This document shows positions 51,522 through 62,000 of a stretch of 64,000 bases of DNA, piece by piece (the stretch's first letter is position 1; the number at the start of each line of letters is the position of its first letter). The DNA lies in assembly GCF_900114165.1 (NCBI RefSeq), contig NZ_FOSB01000011.1, positions 1 through 64,000 on the forward strand. The letters are read 5' to 3'. The position numbers and the translations under genes are program-made. The stretch comes from Halobacillus dabanensis. Lineage in GTDB: Bacteria; Bacillota; Bacilli; Bacillales; Halobacillaceae. The notes below the pieces were generated by a model. The model saw nothing but the letters and a program-made list of their open reading frames with translations, was not told the DNA's origin and did not search any database.

Positions 51522-51728
51522 TTTATCGGGAATATGCCTCCAAAGTTTATCTTATCTCTTTAGCGTTTCTTCTTCAGGGTCCAATATTATCAGGGGTCGG
51601 CAATTAGGTGATTGTATTTTGAAGTGATTGCTGGAGGTAATGATTTACAGCCTAGGAGAAGTGAATTGTGAGGGATCTTATAGTAAAATATATAATAGGT
51701 TTAATGAGTTAAGGTGATAAAGAAACCT

Positions 51729-51765
51729 ATATCTCGATGTGAAGCCTTTTAATAAATACGGGGAA
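51729..51765 (+). repeat. Dispersed intergenic repeat, degenerate copy 21
   Basis: ATATCTCGATGTGAAG, CCTTTTAATAAATACGGGG. The only copy seen right of 26 kb. It supplies the GGGGAAGG ribosome binding site of the next gene. Confidence 0.45.
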
Positions 51766-51776
51766 GGATGACAGTT

Positions 51777-52610
51777 ATGGAACTAACTTATGATTACTCT
51801 AATCAATTAAAAGGATTCTTCGAAAAAAACAGCCACATTTTTGAGCAGACACTTTTGTCGGAGGCAGTGAACGTCAAAGACAAAATTGACGAAATTTTAA
51901 CTATAGGGAACATCGACCTTGTGAACAATGCGCATCACCTGGTTTTTTATATTATTGATGGGGAAGATGAAGCGTTGAGGTCGTTTGCCAAACAAGAGGG
52001 AATTGCTTGGGCCACTCACTCCATTGACCTTTCATTCAAATTAGAATGGATCCAAGCTATCCGCAGAACACTGTGGAAGATGATTGAGAAATACTATGAA
52101 ATGAATAAGAATAAGGAAGTCCGTGATTTTTTCCAGTTGGAAAGCGCGATTAATAATCGGGTGGATGAATTTCTGAATTCGTTCTTCATCAGGTATTCTA
52201 CATACAAAGATTCCTTACTCTCTGCTCAGCAGGAGCTGGTCAAAAATCTTTCTGTCCCAATCATTCCAATTGGTTCCTCGATCTGTATTCTTCCACTTAT
52301 CGGAGCGATGGATGCCAACCGGATAGAGATTCTGAAAGACAAAGTGTTAACAAAAGTCTCTGACTTGAGAATTGAGACATTGATCATGGATTTGTCCGGC
52401 ATCGCAGCGATGGACAAAGAAAGCACGGTTGAGTTAATGAGCTGTATTGATGGTATTGGCATGATGGGATGCAAGACAGTCATCACTGGTTTAAGGAAAG
52501 AAATTGTAAGAGAAATTACAAGTAGCGGAGTCCATTTCAATCAACAGACGGAAACGCTGGCTACTTTACAGCAAGCGTTAAGCGAATATTTTCTTCCTCA
52601 GCTTCAATAG
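51777..52610 (+). CDS. RsbR-like STAS-domain protein
   Basis: 277 residues from ATG 51777 (GGAAGG 9 bases upstream; ATG 51768 abuts that site). N-terminal globin-like sensor domain (about 1-150), linker, then STAS (about 165-277): VPIIPIGSSICILPLIGAMD, LIMDLSGIAAMDKESTVELM, GCKTVITGLRKEIVREI. In RsbR-type proteins the VDT threonine is a phosphorylation site; here the sequence is MDK. So it may be an RsbR paralogue feeding the stressosome with altered phosphorylation. Confidence 0.82.
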   Translation: MELTYDYSNQLKGFFEKNSHIFEQTLLSEAVNVKDKIDEILTIGNIDLVNNAHHLVFYIIDGEDEALRSFAKQEGIAWATHSIDLSFKLEWIQAIRRTLWKMIEKYYEMNKNKEVRDFFQLESAINNRVDEFLNSFFIRYSTYKDSLLSAQQELVKNLSVPIIPIGSSICILPLIGAMDANRIEILKDKVLTKVSDLRIETLIMDLSGIAAMDKESTVELMSCIDGIGMMGCKTVITGLRKEIVREITSSGVHFNQQTETLATLQQALSEYFLPQLQ

Positions 52611-52693
52611 GTACACAGGATTCCACCTCGACGAAAACCCTTTTCATATCTGTTTTAAGGTCATTTTGTCGTTACAATGATTGGCGACCTGAA

Positions 52694-52730
52694 AAAGGAG
52701 AGAGGCTTTCACAGCTGCCTCTCCTTTCTT
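52694..52730 (+). terminator. Terminator of the STAS gene
   Basis: AAAGGAGAGAGGC and GCCTCTCCTTT, then CTTTTC. Confidence 0.65.
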
Positions 52731-52820
52731 TTCTAGGAGCAGGTGGGCGGTAGATATTGTTTGGTTGTGAAAAAGAGAAGGGGAAAGTAGAAAAAGGATT
52801 AAAAATGTGGAGGGTGAAAT

Positions 52821-53297
52821 ATGAAGGAACTTGGAACACTACAGGAGTCAAATGGTCGCTATGCATTAAGATTTGAACGTTTTTTCTCTAGTAAACCAGA
52901 AGAAGTATTTCCGATTATAACGGATCCTAGTTACTTTTCCCAATGGTACCCTTTCGCGACAGGGGAGATGGACCTTAAATTGGGTGGTAAGATTGGTTTC
53001 GATGATGGGGAAGGGTCGATATATGAAGCCGTCATAACTGCGTTGGAAAGTCCTCATACTTTTGAATTCCAGGAAGTGGATGATCAGATACAAATCTCCT
53101 TGCGGGAAGAAGGAGAAGGCTGCCTGATGGTCTTCACTCATGTTTTTGATGATAAGGAAATGGCGATGTATGTGGCTGCTGGATGGCACAGGTGTCTGGA
53201 TACCCTTCACCAGTTAGTCGACGGGCATCCGGTGGAATGGAAAGATAATGCAGCGGAATTACGGGAAATGTATCGAAAATCATTGGATCTTCGTTAA
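52821..53297 (+). CDS. SRPBCC (AHSA1-like) domain protein
   Basis: 158 residues. Begins RYALRFERFFSSKPEEVFPIITDPSYFSQWYPFATGEMDLKLGGKI, the usual start of activator-of-Hsp90-ATPase-like START domains, and ends with MYVAAGWHRCLDTLHQLVDG. A hydrophobic cavity protein; ligand or partner unknown. GGAGGGTG precedes the ATG. Confidence 0.85.
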   Translation: MKELGTLQESNGRYALRFERFFSSKPEEVFPIITDPSYFSQWYPFATGEMDLKLGGKIGFDDGEGSIYEAVITALESPHTFEFQEVDDQIQISLREEGEGCLMVFTHVFDDKEMAMYVAAGWHRCLDTLHQLVDGHPVEWKDNAAELREMYRKSLDLR

Positions 53298-53673
53298 TTT
53301 CCTTGCTGATTGAGAGTTTTCCAAAAAGCTTCCTCATATAATTGAATGGGGAATCGTAGTTGGCATTTCCTCCATAGGGCGGGAATTTTGCCCGGCTGCA
53401 GATTTGTATGAAACAAGTGGTTGAGTGTGTGCGGATTTTCTCCACTTAGAAATGTAAAAACCAGCTGCGGGCTTATCGCCGAGCTGGTTTTTTTATCAAG
53501 TGTTATACATTTTTAATGATACATATATATTGCTATAGAAAAGAATCTGTGTTAAATTTAATTATTGACTTACGTTTATTTTATTTTGGGTATAGTTCCC
53601 TCTATTTTAGATTGTATTCTAAAACTGCTGGAAAGTCAACCTTGAATTTGTATTTTCTTAAGGAGTGGTTTAT
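53298..53673. other. Intergenic region with terminator at 53458-53494
   Basis: AAACCAGCT and AGCTGGTTT around a GC-containing loop, then TTTTTTT: a good intrinsic terminator of the SRPBCC gene. No gene in the remainder. Confidence 0.7.
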
Positions 53674-56019
53674 GTGGCTAAAGAAATTCAGAAAGAGCAG
53701 GAATACTTGGATAAGGTGAAGCGAACCATCAAGAAGCAAATAAACGAGGTTGAAGAAGACGCAGCCAAGCGTAAAGAAGAAGTGATCCATATCCGGAAAC
53801 ACTTTTGGGATGATCTTAAGGTAAATATGGACACATTCGACGATTACCTTGAAACGATTATCGGAATGAGACAACAAGCGCAGGATTTATCAGTAAGCCA
53901 AGGCACGCATCGCCATTCTTATAAAAGGTTGGAAAAGCTTAAACGTATCGAGAAAGTCCCTTATTTCGGTCGGATTGACTTTACAGAAGAGGGTACGAAT
54001 GATGCAGAGCGGATTCATATCGGTGTTTCGACGGTTTTCGATGAAACGAAGGAAACGATCCTCATTTATGATTGGAGAGCTCCGATATCGAGTGTTTATT
54101 ACGATTATCCTCTTGGCCCGGCTGAATACGCTACTCCTGAAGGCGTTATTCATGGGGAACTGGAAGGAAAGTGGCAGTATAACATCAGAGATGGCGTGAT
54201 CCAGTCCATGTTCGATACTAGCCTTACGATCGGTGACGAAATTTTGCAGGAAGTGCTGGGACAAGGGTCTAATAAACATATGCAAAGTATCGTTGCAACG
54301 ATACAAAAGGAACAGAATAAAATCATTCGGAACGTTCGCGGCAGACTTCTAATTGTACAGGGAGCTGCGGGGAGTGGGAAGACATCAGCCGCCCTTCAGC
54401 GAATTGCTTATTTTCTCTATAAATACCGCGAGACGTTGAAGGCGGATCAAATCATATTATTTTCCCCGAACAACATGTTCAGTAATTATGTATCCCATGT
54501 CTTACCAGAACTTGGAGAGGAGAATATGCTGCAGGAAACTTTTCAAAGTTACCTGGAACACCGGTTAGGGGACTCCTTTACAATTGAGGACCCTTATGAA
54601 CAATTGGAATATTTGCTGGTGGAGACAGAGGATCCTGCTTATAAAACAAGGAAAGCCAGTATTCAATTTAAAGCGTCCGCACACTTCTTTGAAGCAGTCA
54701 AAAAGTACCGGGAAGCTTTAGAGTCGGATGGAATGTTATTCAAAGGATTAAAGTTTCGCGGTCAAACGATTGTATCCGCAAAGCAAGTAAAGGATATTTT
54801 TTATCGGGAAAATACGTCGCTTCGCTTTCATAACCGGATAGATATGTTGAAAGAACGGCTTCTTAAAGAAATCGATAAAACCGAAAAACTAGAGAGGAAG
54901 AAGAAGTGGGTACAGGATCAAATAGAGCTGCTTAGCAAAGATGAGCTTCAAAAGGTATACAATCAATTGGAGGAAACCGATGAATTTAATGAAGATTCCT
55001 TTGAATTTTACGTGAAAGAGAAAAAGGTGCTTACTCGTATGATTGTACGAAGCAAGTTGAAGCCTTTACGTAAAAAGGTAGAAGGTCTTCAGTTCATTAA
55101 TATCAAAGGCTTGTATAGGCAGCTCTTTGAAAATTCTATAAAGCAAAAGTTATGGGAGGAACAGGATCTTCCGCCAGAATGGGAAGATATTTGCTCTTCC
55201 ACAAGAAAAATGCTGGAGGAAAACAAGCTATTCCAGGAGGATGCTACCCCTTATTTGCTGTTAAAAGAACTCATTCAAGGGTTCCACTCCAATACTTCTA
55301 TCAAACATGTGCTGGTAGATGAAGCCCAGGATTATTCTGTATTCCAATTCGAGTTTTTGAAAAGGTTATTTCCAATGGCAAAAATGACGGTCCTTGGGGA
55401 CTTTAACCAGGCCATATTTGCACACGCCGATCATTCTGTGGATTTCCGGTCGTTAACCAGCTTATATGGGAAAAGTGAAACAGAATATATCAACTTACAA
55501 CGCAGCTATCGGTCTACAAGGCAAATCATTGAGTTCACCCGGCAGCTTGTCCCAGAAGGGGAACATATTGAAGCTTTTGACCGTGAAGGAGATAAACCGA
55601 TCCTTTCTATCTTAGCTAATCATGATGAATTACACACTGAAATAGGGACTAAAATCGAAGCCTTAAGAAATAGTGACTATCAAACGATCGCCATCATATG
55701 TAAGTCAGCTGCGGAAAGTTCTGTTGCTTATGATGTGCTGCGTGATCGTATCCACAACCTTAAACTGGTGAAGAAAAATAATGATGAGTATGAAAAAGGG
55801 GTTATCGTTATTCCGGCTTACCTTGCAAAAGGAATTGAATTTGATGCGGTCGTTATTTATGATGCATCCATGGAAGTTTATGGGGAAGAGAACCTTCGCC
55901 GGATGTTTTACACTGCTTGTACTAGAGCGATGCATCAATTGCAAATTTATAGTGTAGGTGAGCCGAACCAATTCTTGAGTAACATTCCATCTGGCCGAGA
56001 GCTGATCTCCCAAGGATGA
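53674..56019 (+). CDS. helD: HelD-type UvrD-like helicase (RNA polymerase recycling factor)
   Basis: 781 residues from GTG 53674 (AAGGAG 8 bases upstream; an upstream GTG at 53665 is less well spaced). N-terminal coiled coil (KEIQKEQEYLDKVKRTIKKQ, about 1-90), Walker A QGAAGSGKTSAALQRIAYFLY, a long insertion, DEAQDYSVFQFE (motif II), GDFNQAIF, and C-terminal YLAKGIEFDAVVIYDA and YTACTRAMHQL (motifs V-VI). Bacillus HelD of about 774 residues removes RNA polymerase from DNA. Fits that length. Confidence 0.9.
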   Translation: MAKEIQKEQEYLDKVKRTIKKQINEVEEDAAKRKEEVIHIRKHFWDDLKVNMDTFDDYLETIIGMRQQAQDLSVSQGTHRHSYKRLEKLKRIEKVPYFGRIDFTEEGTNDAERIHIGVSTVFDETKETILIYDWRAPISSVYYDYPLGPAEYATPEGVIHGELEGKWQYNIRDGVIQSMFDTSLTIGDEILQEVLGQGSNKHMQSIVATIQKEQNKIIRNVRGRLLIVQGAAGSGKTSAALQRIAYFLYKYRETLKADQIILFSPNNMFSNYVSHVLPELGEENMLQETFQSYLEHRLGDSFTIEDPYEQLEYLLVETEDPAYKTRKASIQFKASAHFFEAVKKYREALESDGMLFKGLKFRGQTIVSAKQVKDIFYRENTSLRFHNRIDMLKERLLKEIDKTEKLERKKKWVQDQIELLSKDELQKVYNQLEETDEFNEDSFEFYVKEKKVLTRMIVRSKLKPLRKKVEGLQFINIKGLYRQLFENSIKQKLWEEQDLPPEWEDICSSTRKMLEENKLFQEDATPYLLLKELIQGFHSNTSIKHVLVDEAQDYSVFQFEFLKRLFPMAKMTVLGDFNQAIFAHADHSVDFRSLTSLYGKSETEYINLQRSYRSTRQIIEFTRQLVPEGEHIEAFDREGDKPILSILANHDELHTEIGTKIEALRNSDYQTIAIICKSAAESSVAYDVLRDRIHNLKLVKKNNDEYEKGVIVIPAYLAKGIEFDAVVIYDASMEVYGEENLRRMFYTACTRAMHQLQIYSVGEPNQFLSNIPSGRELISQG

Positions 56020-56148
56020 TGATGGTTTTTAGGATAAATAGAATTTAGGTAAGTAATTTGTACCGATTCCATCTGTTCAGCGTATCATTTGCGTGTCCCG
56101 GATGTACCAGCCCATGCACGTAAGTTTTCCTATTGAAATGCCCCCCCG

Positions 56149-56186
56149 GTGCCTGACTTCACGATTTTCATAGTGGAGGCAGGCAT
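56149..56186. repeat. REP-like inverted repeat, imperfect
   Basis: GTGCCTGACTTCAC and GTGGAGGCAGGCAT around GATTTTCATA; preceded by CCCCCCCG. Confidence 0.55.
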
Positions 56187-56268
56187 TGTTATTTTCCAAG
56201 TGTAAAACAGTGAAACCATTGAAAATCCGATTCGTATAAATGGTATGAAGGTGCTGGGAGGTGAACTT

Positions 56269-56481
56269 GTGGGGAAAAAGAAAATTGAGTTAGGTGAGGA
56301 AAAGCTTCATTATTTAATTGCTGTAGCAGCGATTACTTCATGGCTGCTATACTTTGCAGCAAAACTGGATTTTTATGATAGTGAAAAAATCCTCTCAGGT
56401 ATAACTTTCATTTCTATCACAGCCCCTTTATATGCCGTTTGTGTTTTTGCCTATTATCATTTGAATGGAAGTAATACATAA
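56269..56481 (+). CDS. Small two-helix membrane protein
   Basis: 70 residues from GTG 56269 (GGGAGGTG 7 bases upstream). Helices YLIAVAAITSWLLYFAAKL and ILSGITFISITAPLYAVCVFAYYHL. First of a run of small membrane genes; no family recognised. Confidence 0.6.
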   Translation: MGKKKIELGEEKLHYLIAVAAITSWLLYFAAKLDFYDSEKILSGITFISITAPLYAVCVFAYYHLNGSNT

Positions 56482-56502
56482 GCAAGAAGTGGTGGTGGAT
56501 TT

Positions 56503-56949
56503 ATGAGTGAAGCAAAATTGAAAAAAATCAGGCGCGTCCTTCTTTACACTGCCTTCTTGATGGCTGCGTTTGTCATTTCCTACTTTATCGCCTATCCGCT
56601 CGGGTATTCTCCCTACGGTTACGAAGTGCTGGAAAATAAAGAGGGCGGGATTGTTCTCCAATCTTATAACACATTCGGGCTTGAAGGAGAGCGAGTTCCT
56701 TATCAACCGCGAGAAGGGGAGGAATGGAAACAGGAGTGGCTTGTCGACCTGATTGGTCAGCAGGAGTTCCATTATCACCTCTTTTTCACTTCCATGATTG
56801 TCGCGGTGTTCTGGGTTGGAATGGATGTTGTTAAAGGGAAATCACTGAAGAGTGCCCTGATTCTCAGCTGTTTTTATGTCTTTACATCCGGCCTATCCCT
56901 AGTTCAACATTTGGATGATATTAAGGATATTTTACATAGTTCACTATAA
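56503..56949 (+). CDS. Membrane protein, unknown
   Basis: 148 residues. Helix 1 VLLYTAFLMAAFVISYFIAYPLGY, an outside loop with GEEWKQEWLVDLIGQQEFHYH, helix 2 LFFTSMIVAVFWVGMDV and helix 3 ALILSCFYVFTSGLSL. Starts 21 bases after the previous gene, so an operon is likely. No family recognised. Confidence 0.65.
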   Translation: MSEAKLKKIRRVLLYTAFLMAAFVISYFIAYPLGYSPYGYEVLENKEGGIVLQSYNTFGLEGERVPYQPREGEEWKQEWLVDLIGQQEFHYHLFFTSMIVAVFWVGMDVVKGKSLKSALILSCFYVFTSGLSLVQHLDDIKDILHSSL

Positions 56950-57032
56950 AAGGTGTCTAATGATATCACTCGTAATATTCAGGGGGAGAGAGGCATCCCA
57001 AAATGAGTCAGAATGGAAAGGAGGGGGAATAA

Positions 57033-57487
57033 GTGGAGGGAGTGGATCGGGATATACAAGAAATGAAGCGTTTGAAAAAGAAACAATTAGTTCACTATAA
57101 CTTCGGGATGCTGTTGTTAATGGTGCTGTTTGCATATTTTGTGAGGAACGGAGGGTCTGCTAACCTGCTTTTGGGCTTATGTTGTGCTCTTTTTTGGATA
57201 TTTGCAGCTGGTATGCTGTACACCCTTAAGACTGGAAAGGTGCTGGGTCCAAAATCAAGCAGCGTGTGCAAGCTTTTGACCGAGATCGATTGGGAGAGAA
57301 GCGGTGGAAGCGAAAAACCACGCTATCGGCTGTTTTTCTCTGTGTGTTAAGTGTTGGCTTTACAGTAATGTGGCTTGCTATGGATTTTGATTCTGTAAGG
57401 TTGGAATTTCCTTTTGATGCTATTCCATTTATCGGAAGTTGGCTAGGTTTTAATATAGGAGAGGGCATCAGGATCAGCAAATTATAA
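57033..57487 (+). pseudogene. Membrane protein with an internal frameshift
   Basis: The first frame (GTG start, AAGGAGGGGG upstream) gives MEGVDRDIQEMKRLKKKQLV, two helices and GMLYTLKTGKVLGPK, then an odd tail to 57350. From the A4 run at 57251-57254 another frame reads KQRVQAFDRDRLGEKRWKRK, then a third helix (LSAVFLCVLSVGFTVMWLAM) and a plausible end at 57485. One lost A in that run explains both halves. So either a sequencing slip or a decaying gene; about 151 residues if repaired. Confidence 0.7.
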
Positions 57488-57628
57488 GAAACAGAAATAT
57501 TTACATAGTATGCCAGCAACCAACTGTTCCTCCGGAGCTAAGTATTAGTTTATTGAGAAAGGACTTATCAGGAGAAGGCAATCTAAAACAATTTCAAGTT
57601 GTTTTATGATGAGAGTGAGGATTTCAAG

Positions 57629-58267
57629 ATGGAAATGGACAAGTGGAGAAAGAAAATAAAACTGTATGGAAGCATACTCGCAGGCATGATTGGTGTTTTG
57701 TTATTACTAGCATGTGGTTTGCTTTATCTGTATGTAGAAGAATCGTCAGAATCAGCAAGGTATCAGGGGTATGTGGATGGGGTGGCTTCTGCTTCCCTCT
57801 CGGACCTTGATGATGCTGTTTTAAGTGTTAGTGAAATTCTGGATGAAGTGGTCGGGCAAAGAGAATTGGATGAAGAGCAGAAAACCGCTTTGATAGAAGG
57901 ATTCCATAAGATTAAAAGAGAGGCTGAAAAAAATCAGCAGTTGGTTGGAAGGATGCTTAGGGATGATGGTGAAGCCCCTACGTTGGAACAAACGGCACGA
58001 CAAGCGAAAAAATATTGTAATCATTTTCGTCGTCAAGGTCCAAGTGAAGAATCCGGGTACAATGATACGACAACTATAGAAGCGGAGGACTTCGCAAACC
58101 ATATTGAAAAAGTAGCTGTCAAAGAAATGGATAAGGAAGATGTTTTCATAGAGTGGGAGAGTAAATTACGAGATTACGAGGAAGCAACTTATGCATTTCG
58201 TGATGATTACCATTTTCTCGACAGTTCAGGTTTTTTTGAAGAAGAATATAATGAACAGTGTGGTTAA
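57629..58267 (+). CDS. Single-pass membrane protein with a large outer domain
   Basis: 212 residues from ATG 57629 (GAGTGAGG upstream). Helix LYGSILAGMIGVLLLLACGLLYLYV at about 13-37, then a mostly helical acidic domain (EILDEVVGQRELDEEQKTAL, KREAEKNQQLVGRML, YNDTTTIEAEDFANHIEKVA). No family recognised. Last gene of the membrane cluster. Confidence 0.6.
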   Translation: MEMDKWRKKIKLYGSILAGMIGVLLLLACGLLYLYVEESSESARYQGYVDGVASASLSDLDDAVLSVSEILDEVVGQRELDEEQKTALIEGFHKIKREAEKNQQLVGRMLRDDGEAPTLEQTARQAKKYCNHFRRQGPSEESGYNDTTTIEAEDFANHIEKVAVKEMDKEDVFIEWESKLRDYEEATYAFRDDYHFLDSSGFFEEEYNEQCG

Positions 58268-58403
58268 TAGAAACTCTCCCTTTCTTATGGATGGGAGAGT
58301 ATACAGTGGATCAAGGGAGAATATAAAGACTGTCCATTTAAAAAGGGGAGGCATGGGACGATGGTTCCATTGAAGTTTCCCGAGGAATGTTTTAAGATGA
58401 CAA

Positions 58404-58421
58404 GGAATGAATATTCATTCC
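58404..58421. promoter_or_regulatory. 18-bp palindrome upstream of the TetR gene
   Basis: GGAATGAATATTCATTCC, perfect palindrome, 22 bases before the TetR ATG and identical to the site at 59047. Confidence 0.8.
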
Positions 58422-58442
58422 GGATATGGAGGAGAGCCAGGT

Positions 58443-59018
58443 ATGTCTACTTCAGTAAATAAGCGAGAAAATATTTTGCAAAGCGCTTTAGCCTTTTTTG
58501 CCGAACGAGGGTTTGACGCTACAACGATTCCGATGATTGCCAATGATGCGAAAGTAGGAGCAGGAACGATTTATCGTTATTTTGAAAACAAAGAAGTGTT
58601 AGTCAATACCCTTTTTCAGCACTATGTTGAATTGTTTACGAATACACTAGTGGAGGAGTATCCAAGTGATCACAGCCTCCGGGATCAATTCCACCACTTA
58701 TTTCAAGGAATGGTCCGCTTTACAAATGAACATGAGCATGCGCTTTATTTCATTAAAACACATAACGCGGCTTATTTTTTGGATGAAACAAGCCGGAAGC
58801 AATTTGAGAAATTATTGGCGATTCTTCGTAACTTCCTTGATCAGGGAAGGGAAGAAGAGAAGATTCGTGACCTCCCTTCTACCGCGTTGATTGCCATTAT
58901 TTTTGGTGGTTTTTTAGAATTACACAAATTAATTCGTGCTGGGGAAATTGAAGCCTCAGAAGAATTGCTTGAAGGTGTAGAAGAAAGCTGCTGGGATGCG
59001 GTCCGCACCCATAAGTGA
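58443..59018 (+). CDS. TetR-family repressor, BscR-like
   Basis: 191 residues from ATG 58443 (GGAGGAG upstream; the frame opens at 58407 inside the operator). HTH: RENILQSALAFFAERGFDATTIPMIANDAKVGAGTIYRYFENKEVLVNTLF. Followed by a CYP102 gene, as bscR-cypB in Bacillus subtilis, where fatty acids release the repressor. Identical palindromes precede both genes, so both are probably repressed by it. Confidence 0.9.
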   Translation: MSTSVNKRENILQSALAFFAERGFDATTIPMIANDAKVGAGTIYRYFENKEVLVNTLFQHYVELFTNTLVEEYPSDHSLRDQFHHLFQGMVRFTNEHEHALYFIKTHNAAYFLDETSRKQFEKLLAILRNFLDQGREEEKIRDLPSTALIAIIFGGFLELHKLIRAGEIEASEELLEGVEESCWDAVRTHK

Positions 59019-59046
59019 AGGGACCTCGTTCCTTCTCTTTTATTTC

Positions 59047-59064
59047 GGAATGAATATTCATTCC
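59047..59064. promoter_or_regulatory. 18-bp palindrome upstream of the CYP102 gene
   Basis: GGAATGAATATTCATTCC again, here extended to 20 bp by C and G. It sits 34 bases before the P450 start. Confidence 0.8.
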
Positions 59065-59098
59065 GTTTTTACCTATTATTTTACAGAGGTGAATTTTT

Positions 59099-62000
59099 AT
59101 GATGAAAACACAACAACTTCCTCAACCGAAATCATATGGACCACTCGGGAACCTTCCGTTGATCGATAAAGAAAAACCGGTCCAGTCCTTTATGAAGCTT
59201 GCGAGAGAGTTTGGCCCGATTTATCAATTCCAGTTTCCAGGCAGAACCGCTCAATTTGTTTCTAGTGCAAGTCTGGCTGCTGAAATTTGTGATGAATCGA
59301 AGTTTGATAAGAAAGTAGGGCCTGCGCTCCAAAAAGTCCGCTCGTTCGGAGGCGATGGGTTGTTCACCAGTGAAACAGAGGAGCCAAACTGGAAGAAAGC
59401 TCACAATATTCTTTTGCCAAGCTTCAGCCAACAAGCAATGAAAGGCTATCATGATAAGATGGTAGACCTTGCTGCACAGTTGGTTCAAAAATGGGCGCGA
59501 CTGAATCCTAAAGAAGCCATCGATGTACCAGAAGATATGACACGTCTTACGCTTGACACCATCGGTTTATGTGGATTCAATTATCGGTTTAACAGCTTCT
59601 ACCGTGAATCCTCCCATCCGTTCGTTCAAAAAATGGTCCGAGCCCTTGATGAATCAATGAGTCAAACTCAACGCCTTGGAATTCAAGATAAACTGATGGT
59701 CAGGTCTAAACGGCAATATAAAGAGGATATTGACTATATGTTCAACCTCGTCGATGAATTAATCAAGGAACGCAAAGAAGCAGGTGATCAAGGGGAAGAT
59801 GACTTGCTTGCCCATATGTTGAAAGGAAAAGACCCAGAGACAGGGGAAGTGCTGGATGATGAAAATATTCGCTTTCAAATCATCACCTTCCTAATTGCAG
59901 GGCACGAAACAACCAGTGGGCTACTCTCCTTTGCGATCTATTACTTATTAAAGAACCCAGATAAGCTTGCAAAAGCATATAAAGAAGTGGACGAAGTGAT
60001 AGGAGAAGAAACCCCCACCTATAAACAAGTGAAAAAATTGAAATATGTCCGAATGGTTTTGAATGAGGCGTTAAGGTTATGGCCAACGGCTCCTGCATTT
60101 TCTGTTTATGCCAAGGAAAATACAACATTAGAAGGTAGGTATGAGGTAGAAGCAGGGGAAACCTTTACGCTTCTTATTCCAGAACTTCATCGGGATAAGT
60201 CCGTGTGGGGAGAAGATGCAGAAATGTTTAAACCGGATCGTTTTAAAGACCCATCCTTAATTCCATCCCATGTGTACAAACCGTTCGGAAATGGTCAGCG
60301 TGCTTGTATCGGTCAACAATTTGCCCTGCACGAAGCCACCCTTGTATTAGGGATGGTCCTGCAGCACTTTGAACTTGAGGATCACTCGAATTATGAATTG
60401 GATGTTAAAGAAACCTTAACATTAAAGCCTGATGAATTGACGATGAGAGTGAGATCGAGAAAAGAAGCTGCTTTTATTCAAGTTCCAGTCCAGGATGAAA
60501 AGAAAGAAGAAAACAAAAGGGACGTCCGAACCTCGATGGTGAACACCCATGGAACACCATTGCTCTTATTATACGGATCTAACTTAGGGACCGCAGAGGG
60601 AGTGGCTCGTGAACTTGCGGAAAAAGGGAGACAACAAGGTTTTCAAGTGGAGGTATCTCCTTTAAATGACTATACCGGAGAGTTGCCGGGAGAGGGTGCA
60701 ACGATTATTGTGTCGGCTTCTTATAATGGGCATTCGCCGGATAATGCAGCGTCGTTTGTTGATTGGTTAGAATCGTCGGAACAGCAAGACTTAAAAGGTG
60801 TCCAATACACTGTCTTTGGCTGCGGAGACCGCAACTGGGCCAATACGTACCAAAAAATTCCTGCACGGATTGATAAAGGACTTGAAGCGAGGGGAGCAAC
60901 AAGGATCATGTCCCGTGGCGAAGGGGATGCCGATGAAGACTTTGAAGGTGACCTTGATAAATGGGAAGAAATGTTATGGGATCGCTTAGCAGAAACGTTT
61001 AATCTTAAGCTGGAAGAACCGGATCATGATTCCAATCATATATCCATGGAATTTGTAAGCGCGACAACTCATACACCAGTAGCCCGCGAGCATCATGCAT
61101 TTACGGGCATAGTTACCCAAAACAAAGAGTTGTTATCTTCCACAAACAGAAGTACACGACATATCGAATTACAACTACCATCCGGTATGACATACCAGGA
61201 AGGAGATCATCTTGGCGTATTGCCACAAAACAGTCAAGAACTCGTCTCTCGTGTGTTGGCTCGTTTTTCGTTAAAAGGAGAAGATTATGTGCTGCTTGGA
61301 GAAGAGGCAGGGAAAACAAACCATTTACCCACTCAACAACCTATTCAGCTCAAGGAACTACTGATGTCTTATGTAGAGCTGCAAGAACCTGCGACGAGGA
61401 AGCAAATTCGTGAGTTGGCTGCAAGTAATCCTTGTCCCCCACATAAAAAGGAATTGGAAAAACTTCTGGAAGATGAGATATACAAACAAGAGATTTTAGA
61501 AAAGCGGAAATCCATGCTCGAAATGGTTGAAGAATATGCTTCTTGTGAGTTGGAATTTGAGCGATTCCTGGCATTATTGCCTGCATTGAAAGCTCGATAC
61601 TATTCTATATCCAGTTCTCCACGAGTACAGGAAAATCGAGTGAGTGTAACGGTCAGTGTGGTCCAAGGAGCGGCATGGAGTGGGAATGGAGAATATCTTG
61701 GGGTTGGATCCAATTATTTAGCAGGCAGGAAAGAAGGCGATAAGATAGCTTGCTTCCTTAAGACGCCACAATCTAATTTTCAAATTCCGGAAAATCCTGC
61801 TATCCCAATGGTTTTAATTGGACCAGGTACGGGTATTGCACCTTTTCGCGGCTTCATACAAACGTTACGTGTACGGAAAGAAGAGGGACACGTGTTAGGA
61901 GAGACGCATGTATACTTTGGATGTCGGCATCCCGAACAGGACTTTCTATATGAAAAGGAATTGAGGGAGGCTGAGCAGGAAGGACTGATTACATTGCACA

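Noticed and set aside
53602-54306. Minus-strand frames over the HelD N-terminus
   Set aside because: Overlap a confidently identified gene and lack ribosome binding sites.
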